DNA from: Camarhynchus parvulus
Lineage: Eukaryota; Chordata; Aves; Passeriformes; Thraupidae
Reading direction: 5' to 3'
DNA: 64,000 bases
Assembly: GCF_901933205.1 (NCBI RefSeq)
Contig: NC_044585.1
Coordinates: 2,852,001-2,916,000 of the forward strand
Below, in pieces: positions 27,701-39,700 of the stretch (the first letter of the stretch is position 1; each line of letters starts with the position of its first letter). The notes beneath the pieces were generated by a model. The model was not told the DNA's origin, searched no databases, and worked only from the letters and a program-made list of their open reading frames with translations. A program made the position numbers and the translations under genes.

Positions 27701-30700
27701 GACATCTTTTTCATTAAAAACTGAGCTTCCACTGAAAGCAATAATGCTCACACCCTGATTTCATGCTGATTAATTTTGTTTTCAATTAAAAAGAACTCAC
27801 TGAAAATGAAACAAGAGTTGGTAGAAATGGTTGGCTTTTGGACATTTTTTGTTTCTGAGGCCTATCAGTGAGCAAGTTTGCTAAATATGCCTTCATTTCT
27901 AAAAAGAGCTCTAAAGAGTTTCCTTTCTAGCTATAAAAAAATATGCACAATATATTCTCCAAAAATGAGAAGCGTATTTCACTCCCACATGCCTGGCATC
28001 TTTTCTTTTTCTCAACAGGAAAAGGTGTAATAACAGTCAATTTGATGTTGCAAATAGATCATGCTTTGTGCCAGAACACACAGAATTCTAAAACTCTTTG
28101 CATCCACTATCTGTACCTCCAATCTACTGGGCTGTCTTTTGCGTGAGTACAGAAAATTAATGTCCCCAGGGACATCTGGATATTTCAGTGTTTATCATCA
28201 GACTGCATGACATGACCATGAGTAAACAGTCTGCTCCAGAAGATTTGATGTACATCCAGTGGAGATGCCTTATAAAGCCTGATGTTCTTGCTGTCTCTCT
28301 CATCTAGATGCTTCCCAGTGCCTGCCAAGAATTATTAGCTTTATCTCATCCAACAATTCCCACCACTGCTGTACCAAACCACCTGAAACTAAACCTGCCA
28401 TGCCAGCTCCAAGCCTCCTGCACTAGGGCAATTTGTTCCTTTGTTTCCAATGCTAATCCAACAAAATCATCAATTCTGTCACAAATGCAGAAAAATCAGG
28501 GGAACATAAGAGCAGAGGAAGGGCTGAACTCCTGCACCTGAGATCAGCCAGGACCAAAAAATGGTCTGAAACAAAAGCCTGAGTGGGTGTGCAGTGAGTA
28601 GAGGGCTGCTGGACAGCCCGGCCAAGGAATATGTTCAGGTCTTCTCCAGTTAGTGCTATTCCTATTGCTGCACCACAATTCCAGGGCAGCTTGTGAGGCT
28701 GCCACTTCCAGCAGCTTTCTGTGTCTGCTTCAGCACCCAGCAGCAGCTGCGTTTGTCCTCTCAAACCAGCTGCTCAAATTGCATACCATGAACTATTCAC
28801 CAAGGCACCAACTTGACCCCTCCTGGCTAAAACATGCTGGCAGTGAAAAGCAGATTCCTGGATTTTCATCTTGGGCTGCTGGCATGTACAGAAAGCATCA
28901 TCCTCCAGGCCAGCTCCCCCTGCTCCAAAGGGGATGGGGCTGATGCTGGGCTGCACAGCTGCTAACAATTGATGGACCCTGGTAAAGCACACTCCCCAGC
29001 CAATAAACCCCTCACTGGAATGTCACTCCTACCCTGAGAACCAGAGGCACCTCAGGAATGCAGAGCTTCTTTTCTTTTCTAAAAAGGAAAAAACAGCTCC
29101 TTTAATCCTTTGCTCTCTGCACATGCTAGGGGAGAGGCTAAAGGGGCCGAAAAAACCTCCTAGAATGCAAACAATTTGTCATCTGGCTCAGAAACTCAGC
29201 AATTTTAATTCAGCCTCAGGAATATGCTGTATATGTCTTTGTCCTTTTCTGCACTCAGAGAATTTTGTTGAGGTTGCTTGGAGGATTCTCAGCTGCAGGT
29301 TGACTGCATCAGCATAACAGCAAGGGGAACAGAAAGGCCAGGACAGTGGCAGAAAAGCAAAGCCAATGGTGATGACCACAAATCAGCACCAGGTAGAGTA
29401 AAGCACCAGAGGGAGAGGGAAGGATGAGTGGGGGAGTTCCACAGCAATGAGGAACACTTCACGGCTGGTGTTAAGGAGTTCACTTGGTAATACTGCCACT
29501 CTCCCATCTCCATCTAAAGGAAATGCTTTGTGGACTCTGCAGAAACTCTGGAGATTCAACATTTATGTGAAATTTTATTTATTTTACCACCACAGCCTGC
29601 TGCAGTCTTTAATTAAAGACAATGAAAGAGCCACTTTTGCTGTAGGGCCTCCACTGCAGAGACAAAGTAAGGAGGTGAGAAGCCTCTCATCTATTCCAGC
29701 CACAGACTCTGATCCCTTTGGTCTCTGCAGGCACCAGAGGGAACCTCCAGCTCCTGGGAGATGGGTGAGGGGTATCAGCACCTTTGGTGATGGCAGCTGA
29801 CTCACCAGCTTTTGGAAGAGGTCCCCAACACGTTGCTGGTGACTCCACTGCTGCACTCGGGGAAAGAGCCCATCATAGAATTCCTTGTGGATCTCATAGA
29901 GCTCAGGCACTTTGAAGAATATTGTCTCAATCTGCTGACTGGTCAGCACAGGCTGGGAGGTGGTGGCAGCAGCTTTCAAAGGCTTCATAGGCTAAAATGA
30001 GGAAAGAAGGAAATAATTATCATGCAAACTATGAACATTCACCTTCCCACACTGCAACACATCCCTCCATAGAGTTAGTTTTCATCCTAATGAAAAGTGA
30101 GATCTGCACTGACACAACTCCTGAAAGCTAGACAGGAACAAGGTCTCTCATGAGGATCAGCCACCCCTGGTAGGTGGATTTTCCCTGGATATTAATGCTG
30201 CAATTAAAATCCCTTTGCACTCCATTTCCCTAATCTCAGTCCAACTGCATAGCAACACTTAATAATCAGCACAGGACACTTAAAGAGAGCTCCTGGATAC
30301 TGCCACTTAACAACTCCCAAACTCTGCTACATCCACTCCTTCCCGTAAGCCTCCCTCTCTACTGGAGGTGTAACAGGCACCTTCTGCACCCAGCAACTTG
30401 TAACCCATGGTATGTGACCTCTGGACAGAAGCAGCAGTGAAAATTCAAGCCCCAGTGTTTGCACTGGCACCTGGCCCCAGCCTTACCAGCAGCAGGGCCT
30501 CCAGGTGGCTCAGGTAGGTTTCCTCACTGGCTAGGATTCCTGACAGGACCCATTTTCTCATCTCCAGGCCTTTCTCCAGGTCTGGCTCACTCTACAAAGA
30601 AGTTGTTTAGGAGAAAAAAAATTAAAAAAAAAAAAGAGCAGGTTGCAGGGAGAGTAAGGAAAAACCCCAAGAATGAGGACAAAGAGTAAAAGACCATTCA

Positions 30701-33700
30701 GTTGACCAAAGCACACTTGTTTTTTCAATTAACTTTTAGACTAAAAACCATAACATCCACTTGTGATGATCATCTTGTTTCTAGAAATATGCAAACATAA
30801 AACATTAAAGAAATTTTTATTTACCAGCAACTGATACCACTTAGATTATTTACAGTTTTCAGCTGTAGTCATCCAACTGTGGTGGTGTTTCAATTAGGTG
30901 CCCAGACCTCTTCACAAAATTCAAAACATGGAACTTAAAAATTCAGAATTCATCCTCCTAAACAAATGTTAGGGCCCTTGCTCTGTGCAATGCCCTCCCT
31001 CCTTCCATGGGAGCTCCCCAAAGTTGTGTTTGTGAGCAGACAGGATCACTCCTCTGCCCCTCCCCAGGTGTGCACAGCCTGGCCTGGCTCCACAGGGCTG
31101 CTCTTCCTCCCACTCTCCTCTATTCCCTGAATTATTTTTCAGTGCCACCTAGCACAGTGCCTGTTTTTAGAGAGAGGATGGAATAATCAGCACATGCTGA
31201 TTTTCTTATTGGGAGCCCATGAAGGAGTTCTTAACCAGAACAACTGAAGAAAGAGAGGGGGAAAAAGGCCCCACATAACGACATTCAAGGGCTAATGGGG
31301 AAGACTAGCATGAAGTGTTAAGAGAAGCAGTAATCCCTTCTGTTGAATTTCAATTATCCTTCCTCTCAAAACTGTTACCTGAAAAAGTGTTAAACCTGAT
31401 AAAGTGAAACGCAGTCTTTCCAAAAAGTCTAGAAAAAATTGGTCGAGCAAGGAAGATTATAAATAATGAGAAACATTCTCCTTTTACAGAGTCTTACTCC
31501 CAGTTCTTTTTATTTCTGTCATTCACAGAAATAGCATTTTAAAACTCTTGCAGCCTTTTTATGTTGTTAAATGTCTCTAAGAATAGAGTCAGAAGTTGGC
31601 TCTGAAAGGGTACATGCTTTTCAAGGGACTTGGGTAGGTTTTTTGGGGCTCCATCCTACTCTTAATATCCAGAGGAATCTTCAGCTTTTGATTTCACAGT
31701 GGGAGGATCAGGAAGCAGAGCAGTACACTCCACTCTAGTGACTGAATATACAGCCCTACAGCTGCCCCCCAAAAAGCTCCACTTAGGGCCCTCTGCAGAT
31801 GTACAGATGAGGTACCTGGGCTGGAGGTTCAGTTTGAGGAACTATCACATCCTGTGACTTTGAGCCTACGCACAACACAAAGAAAGAAACAGATCCTCAC
31901 GCTCCCAGATATTTCTGGATTCTGTCTCATCAATAACCATCCTGATTTTCAAACAGTTTCATTAAATTTCACAAGCTATATTCTAGCCTAAAAGACTTGC
32001 AGCAACTACTACATAAAAATTTTGCAAGGTGTCAAATGCCACCACCACCTCTTAAATAAAAGTGGCAGACAGAAGCTGTTCTAAGGAAATGAGTAAGATT
32101 TACACACACATTAGGTACTACATGGAAAGAAGAACTACTCTTTGCAGCCCACCCTTCAGTGGCATTCAGTAAGAACCACAGTGCCTTTTAAAATCTTGAA
32201 AGGGCATCTCAAAGAAGGCAGAAATTTGTAATTCACCAGTCAGTGTTCAGAAGACTTCAGAAGAACACAAGTGACAAACTTCATGGTAAAATGAACACTG
32301 GACCAGACTCTGCATCCATGGACACCTGTGTGACTGGCACAGAAATGTTCAACAAGGCTGTGACCATTCCTTATGGACTCTGGGCCAGGAGTGCCTGGAT
32401 GCCCAGCTCATGGACCATTTTGTAAGGCATGGTACACACACATAATCAAGACAGGCAGCCCCAAGATGGTTAACAAAGATTGCCTTCATCCAAAGAGGAA
32501 GGGATGTGGCAGCCCTGGTGCAAGGAAAACACAATTGCTCTTGGTTTCCAAAGATTTCTTACAGCACCTACAAAAGAAAAAGTGCAGCTACACAAAGAAG
32601 CATTGAGAAAAACTAACAGTGCTCCAAAGTCTGCAGTGCTGAGGATGAGGTTAACTGGTCAATACTGACACAGCACTATAATTATCTTCACCAGGTTCTC
32701 TTGGAGGAGGTGAGGCTTTAAAAACCAGCTGGGTATGTCTGTAACATCTGTAAAGAGCAGCACACAATGACAAGTCATTGAAATGACTTAAACTTCCCCA
32801 TCACAACACTGGCATGCCAGTTTTCCTTCGAGCACTGAGAACAGTTTTCTCTTCACAAGAAAAAGCTTTAATTTACAGGCCAGCCCTTGCTGGGCACCGT
32901 CAGCTGACAGAGAGGCATTTTCTGCCAGAATGTTAATTTCCTCCTTTAAGAGATGCACTTTCAGAGAGACAAACATCTCCCAGGACACACTGCAGGCCTT
33001 CCTTCCTGCCCATTACCACAAGGGCACTGTGCAAAGTCCACGGATTTGTCCTAAGCCTTTGTTAACAGGGGCATTTGTCCAAGTGTGATGCTTGCAGAAG
33101 TGCAGCCACAGGCAGCCAGGACACGGGGCAGGCACTGGCTGCTTTATGCTCTGCACAGCAATTGCTCAAGAAACCCTCAGGGGAGTTGTTCCAGCAATCA
33201 CAGGGCACATTACAAGATCTCCAATGCACTACCTCAAATTTACATACAGCTTCCTCCAGAGTGAAAAGATGATCCCCTGCTCCTGCTGTGTCAGGGATCA
33301 ATGCAGCACCAGGGAGCTGCTCTGTGCATTGTGCTGCTGCTCCTGCTCCCTCCCGGGAGCTGTGTCCTGACAAGAGCTCCTGCTGAGGGAGGCCTTTGCT
33401 CACAGTGTCAGCTGGGGCTGATGGAGCACCAGGAACATCTGGAAAACAGCCCCTGTGCTGCTTCAGCCTCAGGGTACTTTTAAGTCACACATGTTATGAA
33501 ATGTACTCCAAGACTCAGAAATTCACTTGGTGCCAAAATCAGGAGGAAGAAGAGTAAGTTCATTATTTGGTATTACAACATTCCTCACTTGCAGACCTGG
33601 GAGCAGGCTCACCTGCTCACCCAGACCAGGACAGCAGTGAGCAGGCACAGACTGTGGGACTGCCCTCCCATTCTGCACACACAGCAGCCAAGCTGTGATG

Positions 33701-36700
33701 CGCTCTGGGCCAAGGGCATTTCTGCTTTGCCTGTGTCTGGCACAGAAGGGAAACAAAGAGCAGCACTGATTCCAACAGCCTCACTGCCCCTCTGTTCCTG
33801 CTCTCCAGCCAGGACAGCTAAGAGGGAACATCCTGGGCATTGCTATCAAGCTCCCCAGTACAGGGAGACCTGCCAAGGCTGAGGACTCCTTTCCCCTTCC
33901 CTGGCAAGAAGGGAGCAGTCTGAAATCTTTGAGCTGCTTGTGGCAAGTGGAGGAGCTGGTACTACAGCTACCAGACCACAGAGGATGGGGAAAATACACC
34001 TATAACCAAAGTGCAGATGGGATGTTCCCAGCAGGAAGCGGGAGCAGCCAGTATTGGCAAACTCCAACCACTCAGCAGGGAGTGCCAGGTGGTCAGCAGT
34101 CCATCCCATGCTTCCTCCCCAGCTTGGTTAGCCTGTTTTCCACTTGTACAAGTCTGACTGGTATTTCATGCTCTGACTGTCCCTGCCTTTTTGACGCCAG
34201 CATCCATGTCCAGCCTTTCTCCACCGCCCTCCCATCTTCTGGCTACCTCTACCCACATGTTTCAGAATAAAGCTTCAGGACTGTACCAGGGCAGCAGTCA
34301 GAGCATTCCTGTCTCCCTGCTGTGGGAGCTGTGAGGACCAAGCACCCAGCCAGACCTGAACAAACCAGACATCAGTGCTTTGCTTCCACTCCTCATGAAC
34401 TACATTAAAAAACCAGCAAAACAATAAGGAAGGTGGAAAGCAGGCTACAGGAAATTGCACAGGTATCTCATGCCCATAAGATCCTGCTGTTCTCCTCTCT
34501 TCTCAATTGGGTGATGCTTTCTGCTATTCCAAAGCCTTAAAACCCAAAAGATTGAGTCACAGTGCAATCTTGCAACCTGAACCACAGCCAGGGAGAGGGG
34601 TTGGAAGCTCTGGAGATATCAGAGAGCACATATCTGATATCTGGAGATATCAGAGAGCACACCCTGGCCCCGAGCCATGGCTGGGCTGGATGTGTTTACA
34701 GCCTGTCAGCCTAAGTGCTTTGGTTTACTAACCAGGTTGGCATCCTGTGCTGAGTTCAATTACTGCAAGGCTGACATTCACCAGCTCCAAGGTTTAGACA
34801 GATTCAGCTCCTCCTGACTCTGGTTAAAGAGCTCAGGGCTTCCTGGTTCTTGTTTAAATTAACAGCAATAATTGTTTTCTTGCAAATGTTAGAAGAGCAC
34901 AGATTAAGAATCCAGAAACCACAATACATAAGGTTTTGCAAAGAGGTTGCTGCTGACACAGCTCTTTAAAGAGAATCAGGGATTCAAAGTGGGTGTTTAA
35001 AAGGCACTTTAACTCTTCCTTTGGTACAGGCTGTTCATACACCATGCAATGAATGTGTTCAAAGGAAGGTTTCCCATAAGGACAGCTCACAATCTCATAC
35101 AGAAGCTGCCAGCTTACCAAGGAGAAAAACATTCTGTTCAATTTTTCAAGTGTAACTATGTTTGAAAGCTTCTACTGGAGGTGTCTCATTGTCCTGGTGA
35201 TATTAAATGGGGCAAAATCTGTAATCAAGCCAATCATGCTCCATGTGGGGAGGGGAAGCAGCAGGGAGAGGAGCCAACATTATTTATAACATCAGTACTG
35301 GTGTGCCAGCTCTCCTCAGGAAGGGCTGACATCCAGGCAGAGCCTTAAGGAGCAAAGAATTGGAGAATAAAAAGGAAAATCTTCATCTGTTGGGGGTGGT
35401 GAGGGGAAAGTGACAGTAAAACAAAACAAACAAACCAATTCAAATACTGAGAGGAAGAAAGGAGAATGATTAGGACATGTTGGAGGGGGAAGGACAAGCT
35501 AGCAAGAGTAGTACCAAGAGGAGCAGTAATCCCATTTACTGGGTAGCTTCAGAGTTCAGCTTCTCTGCATCCCCTTGGGACCAAGCTAGGAGCAAAATCC
35601 ACAACCTGCTCTGCCACAGGCCTGCTCTTGCTGAGCTGGCAGACAGCAAGAACAAAGGGATCTGATCTGAGGACAGGCAATGGCTGCCAATGCTGCACCA
35701 ACCATGGACACACAGCAGAAAAGGGAAGAGAAATTCTACCTGAAAGCCTGTAAGTACCAGCCAACTTCTCCTCCAAACAGAACAGACAGTAGGAAGTAGT
35801 AGCAGGAGTTTAGCACTCCTGCCTCCCTTGCTTTGATATATGCAAGAATTGGAAAGATCTGTTTTGTCAAAAACTCATCTTCCAAATTCCTGAGAAGGGA
35901 CTCCCCTCATTTCCTGGGGCAGTGGAATGAGCTTTGATTTTCCACTGCCTGCCCTGGCCCCACCTCCACAGAGCCCCACGAAGATCTCTGAGGCTGCCTC
36001 TGCTGGGGAGCATCCTCATGGCCTTTGCCATTTCTGCACTTCCCAGGCTGCAACCTCTCCTCATGAGGAGCACCAGGGTGACAGCGAGTGAGGATTCCCC
36101 CTTTCCCAGCCTTCTCTGGCCTCCAGGCTGCCAGCTACCCCTCCAGAGCTCCTGGCAGTGACTCTTCTCCTCTGAAGGGGTCAGCCACTGATTTTCCAGC
36201 TGTCCCTACGCCTTCCTGTGGCCCAATACTGCACCAAGCTCTCCCTCTGTCCTCCTCTAACTTAATCCAGGTATTTTCTCTGCTCTTCACCCTCACTGTA
36301 CGGGAAAGAGACACATTCTCTCTCTTTCTGGGAGTGAATTATCACTATCTTTTACCAACAGTCTGACACCTTCTGAAGCTACCAGCACTGTCTTATTTGG
36401 CAAACATTTGGGCTGACATTTTCCAAGAGAAGTTCCCAGAATTTCTGTAAAGTTCAATCATAACAGTTCAGCTGTTACAGAAAGGAAGGTTTGGGAAAAT
36501 TAAATCTCTTCTCAAGTTAAATAAACAAACATCTTAAGCATTAGTGGAACCTATTTCTCCTTTTTCCATTGTCCCTGTAGGCTTGCTTGAGAGCAAAGTT
36601 TGGCAAAAGCACTGGTTTTATGGCAGGACATGCATCAGCAGCCCAGCCTGAGAGTCTAGAAATGGAGCAAGTTGGGTCAGACTCTACAAACATTTGTTAA

Positions 36701-39700
36701 GGCCTCCTTTCCACACAAATGACAAGTCAAGGGCTGCTGAGATCCACACCACAAACAGCTCTGTTGCCTGTCCCTCTCTTGGTACAGACAAAACCAATGC
36801 CAGAGCAGCGTTGGCCTCCTCCTTGGGCAGCAACAGTTTGTGCAGTGGGCAGGGAACAGGGGGAATGGGAATACCCCAGGGAACAGGGGGAGTGGGGATA
36901 CCCCAGCTGTGGCTGGAGTGGCACAGTTTGGAGGCAGAGCAGGCAGCATCTCCTCACCTGCTCAGGAGATACAGGTGGGAGGAGGGAGTAGAAAACGCTG
37001 CCCAGGTGCAAAGTGTAAACACCACAAAGCTCTGGAAGTCAGCTGCAACCCTCAGCTCCTGGAACAGAATGTGCTGGGAGTGTGCTGCCCTACACACTGA
37101 GGGAACAGCAGGGAGCTCCCTCACAAGCAGTCCAGGAGGTTTCCCTTCATTCTCCTCCAGCAAGAGACTCTGCTGCTCGCACCCTGCACTTTCTCCATGG
37201 GGGCTGGACAGAGCACGTGAGCACTGATGTGCTACCCAAGCGTGGGCCAAGCTGCTCTAGGGAGGTGGAAGAACTCAGACAAACACCTGGCAGAAAAGGA
37301 CAAAGCCCAGAGCAAGCCCATAAAATAACTCAAAGTAAAATGCCCTCAATGTTCAGATAGCAAAAATGCAGTTCCCAAGAGGCCTCATGGATGAGGCAGA
37401 TAAATATCACAGCAGAATGCTGCAATGCCTGTGTGATAAGTGAATTACTTAGATTTATATTTATGAAAAAAAATTTTAAATATTATTGTTTGCTACATTT
37501 TCCATTTTCTGGGTGTCTGACTGAAGTGCAGTTAACTCTTGGTTGCAAAGTGAAATGAAAGGAATTTTACTTTAATGAGAAGAAAGCTGTGTTAAAAGTC
37601 AGAACCCGGTTCTGCAGAACATTACACATCTCACATTAAGCACCCAAAATTAGCAGATGCTTCTCCCATAACCTGTCTGCCCTGATTACCTGTGGTTAGT
37701 GAACATACCATCCTCTTATCTCACAGGAGCTCTGCAGGACAATTAAGACCTGTGTGGCATTCCAGCTGTATCTGGACTTAATGGAAATGAACACTGTTGT
37801 ACCCAGTTCCAGTAAATAAGGTGCAGCTCTGGAGATGAAAAATTGAATCCAGTGAGTACCATTCACTGCATCCACTGCACAGGAGCCCACAGGAAAGATG
37901 GGACAATTGAGTAATTCAAACTTATCATAACGATTCAAGAGTTCTTAACTTTACAACCTTGATGTTTTGCCATGGTGTATGTAGTGCATGCACTGTGCTG
38001 CTGCACACAGTTCACTTCCAGACCCTGGTCACAAAAACAATCTGAAATTTTCACAAGTAACTGCAGGCACCTCAGTTAAAAGTAAAAAGGCAAGAAGACA
38101 ACTCTAAAAGTAAACACATCTAAACAAAACATGTTTTCTGCTAATCAAGTTTAGTACAAAAGAAAACGGAAGAGACATGTCCTGGTATTTCTGGTCCAAC
38201 ACATGTTATGTGTTTGGCTCAGCAGCGTGTTTGACACTTAACTTTGTTCCTGATGTCTTTTCCACTATAGCTGAAAACACTGCTCAGCAAAAGCCATCTC
38301 ACAGCTCATGATGACTGAAAGCTCAACTTGCTTGGGAAATACCTGGATAGAAATTAGTCTCTTTCTGCTTGTCATGGACTGCCCAGGGACTGTCATCTGT
38401 GGACTGATCACAGACAGGATCAAGTGAAGCAGCTGAGGTTCATGATAAGAAGTCCAATCTGTATCAGGACACCTCTTTCTTTTGGAAGCCATAAAACATC
38501 TTTTTATAGTCCAAGAAAATAAAGGAGCAATTTATGTTAAAAATTATTTTTGGAGAAGCAGCCTTCAAGCATTACTAAAGCAATTTTTAAATTAACTACT
38601 GTTAAATGCTTATGAGGCAATATTCAAACAAATAAAGAAAAAGATTAACTATTAGGCAGTGTTTCCTCCAGGCCTCCAGTCACAGGCACTGTCATAACTG
38701 GTTCTTTGAAGATAACTCTCAGCCATGTGTAGTCACACAGTGTTTTTTCCTTCATCATGAAAAACATAACCTGAAAATCTCAAGCCAATATTAAAATGGT
38801 TTTGGAGCTCTTTGAATTTACTAATGATAATTTCTTCACTCAAAAGCCTCTTACATATCACAAGAATTCTCATCTTGAGAGATAAGAAAGCATCTCAAAA
38901 TGAATACACTAAAGCATAAGCAGCTAACTAGAGTCTACATTTTACAGTCAAATAGAATTAAGCAAACACCAACAATATATCAACTTGATAATGCTTTAAG
39001 AGATCTTGACAATGAATTTTATAAATGAGAAAGAACAAGGACACTGCATCAGGAAGGATTCTTAGCCCAGAATTCATGCTGCAAGAAGCACAGTTGTGAC
39101 AGTAACCAACAGAGAGCAGGAGGATGTGTATAACGATGGTTGGTGGCACTTCTCAGACTCTCCTTTTGATACAAGATAAATAAAACTGCCTGATGATGGT
39201 GATAGTGTTGATTTACACGTACACTGATATCTCTAAAATATCCATAATATTGGATTAAGATTGTTTGGCACATTTTCTTTGAAGTACTGTAGGAAGGAAG
39301 TGACAGTTGTCTTTGTGCTATTGAACATCTTTATGAATAATCTGGGGAACCCAAAAGTTTGAAAATGACAAAAATATTCAGGAAAAAAGTTACTTGGGAC
39401 TCAAGTGTTCCGCAATCTATTGCAAAAGGATAAAAAGAAACAAAAGGTTGAAAGTCAAAGAGACAAATCCAAACAGAAACTAAGACATTTTGGACTGTGA
39501 AGACAGCAGAGCCAAGAGTTCTTTACCAAGGCATGCAGATGTCCCACTCCCAATAATATTGTAAAACCAAAACCAGAAATTTTCCTGAAGTTCCAAGGTA
39601 CAGCCATGCTACTGAACATGAAACAAAACCAAAGCAAGGCAGACTGAAGGGCCATGTTAAGCCACAGGTCAGGCAAGGCAGCCCCTTCTGTATTTTTAAT

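Noticed and set aside
30613..30635. Poly(A) tail of a retroposon
   Set aside because: No element body or target-site duplication is visible, and the tract lies where a polypyrimidine tract for exon 3 is expected.
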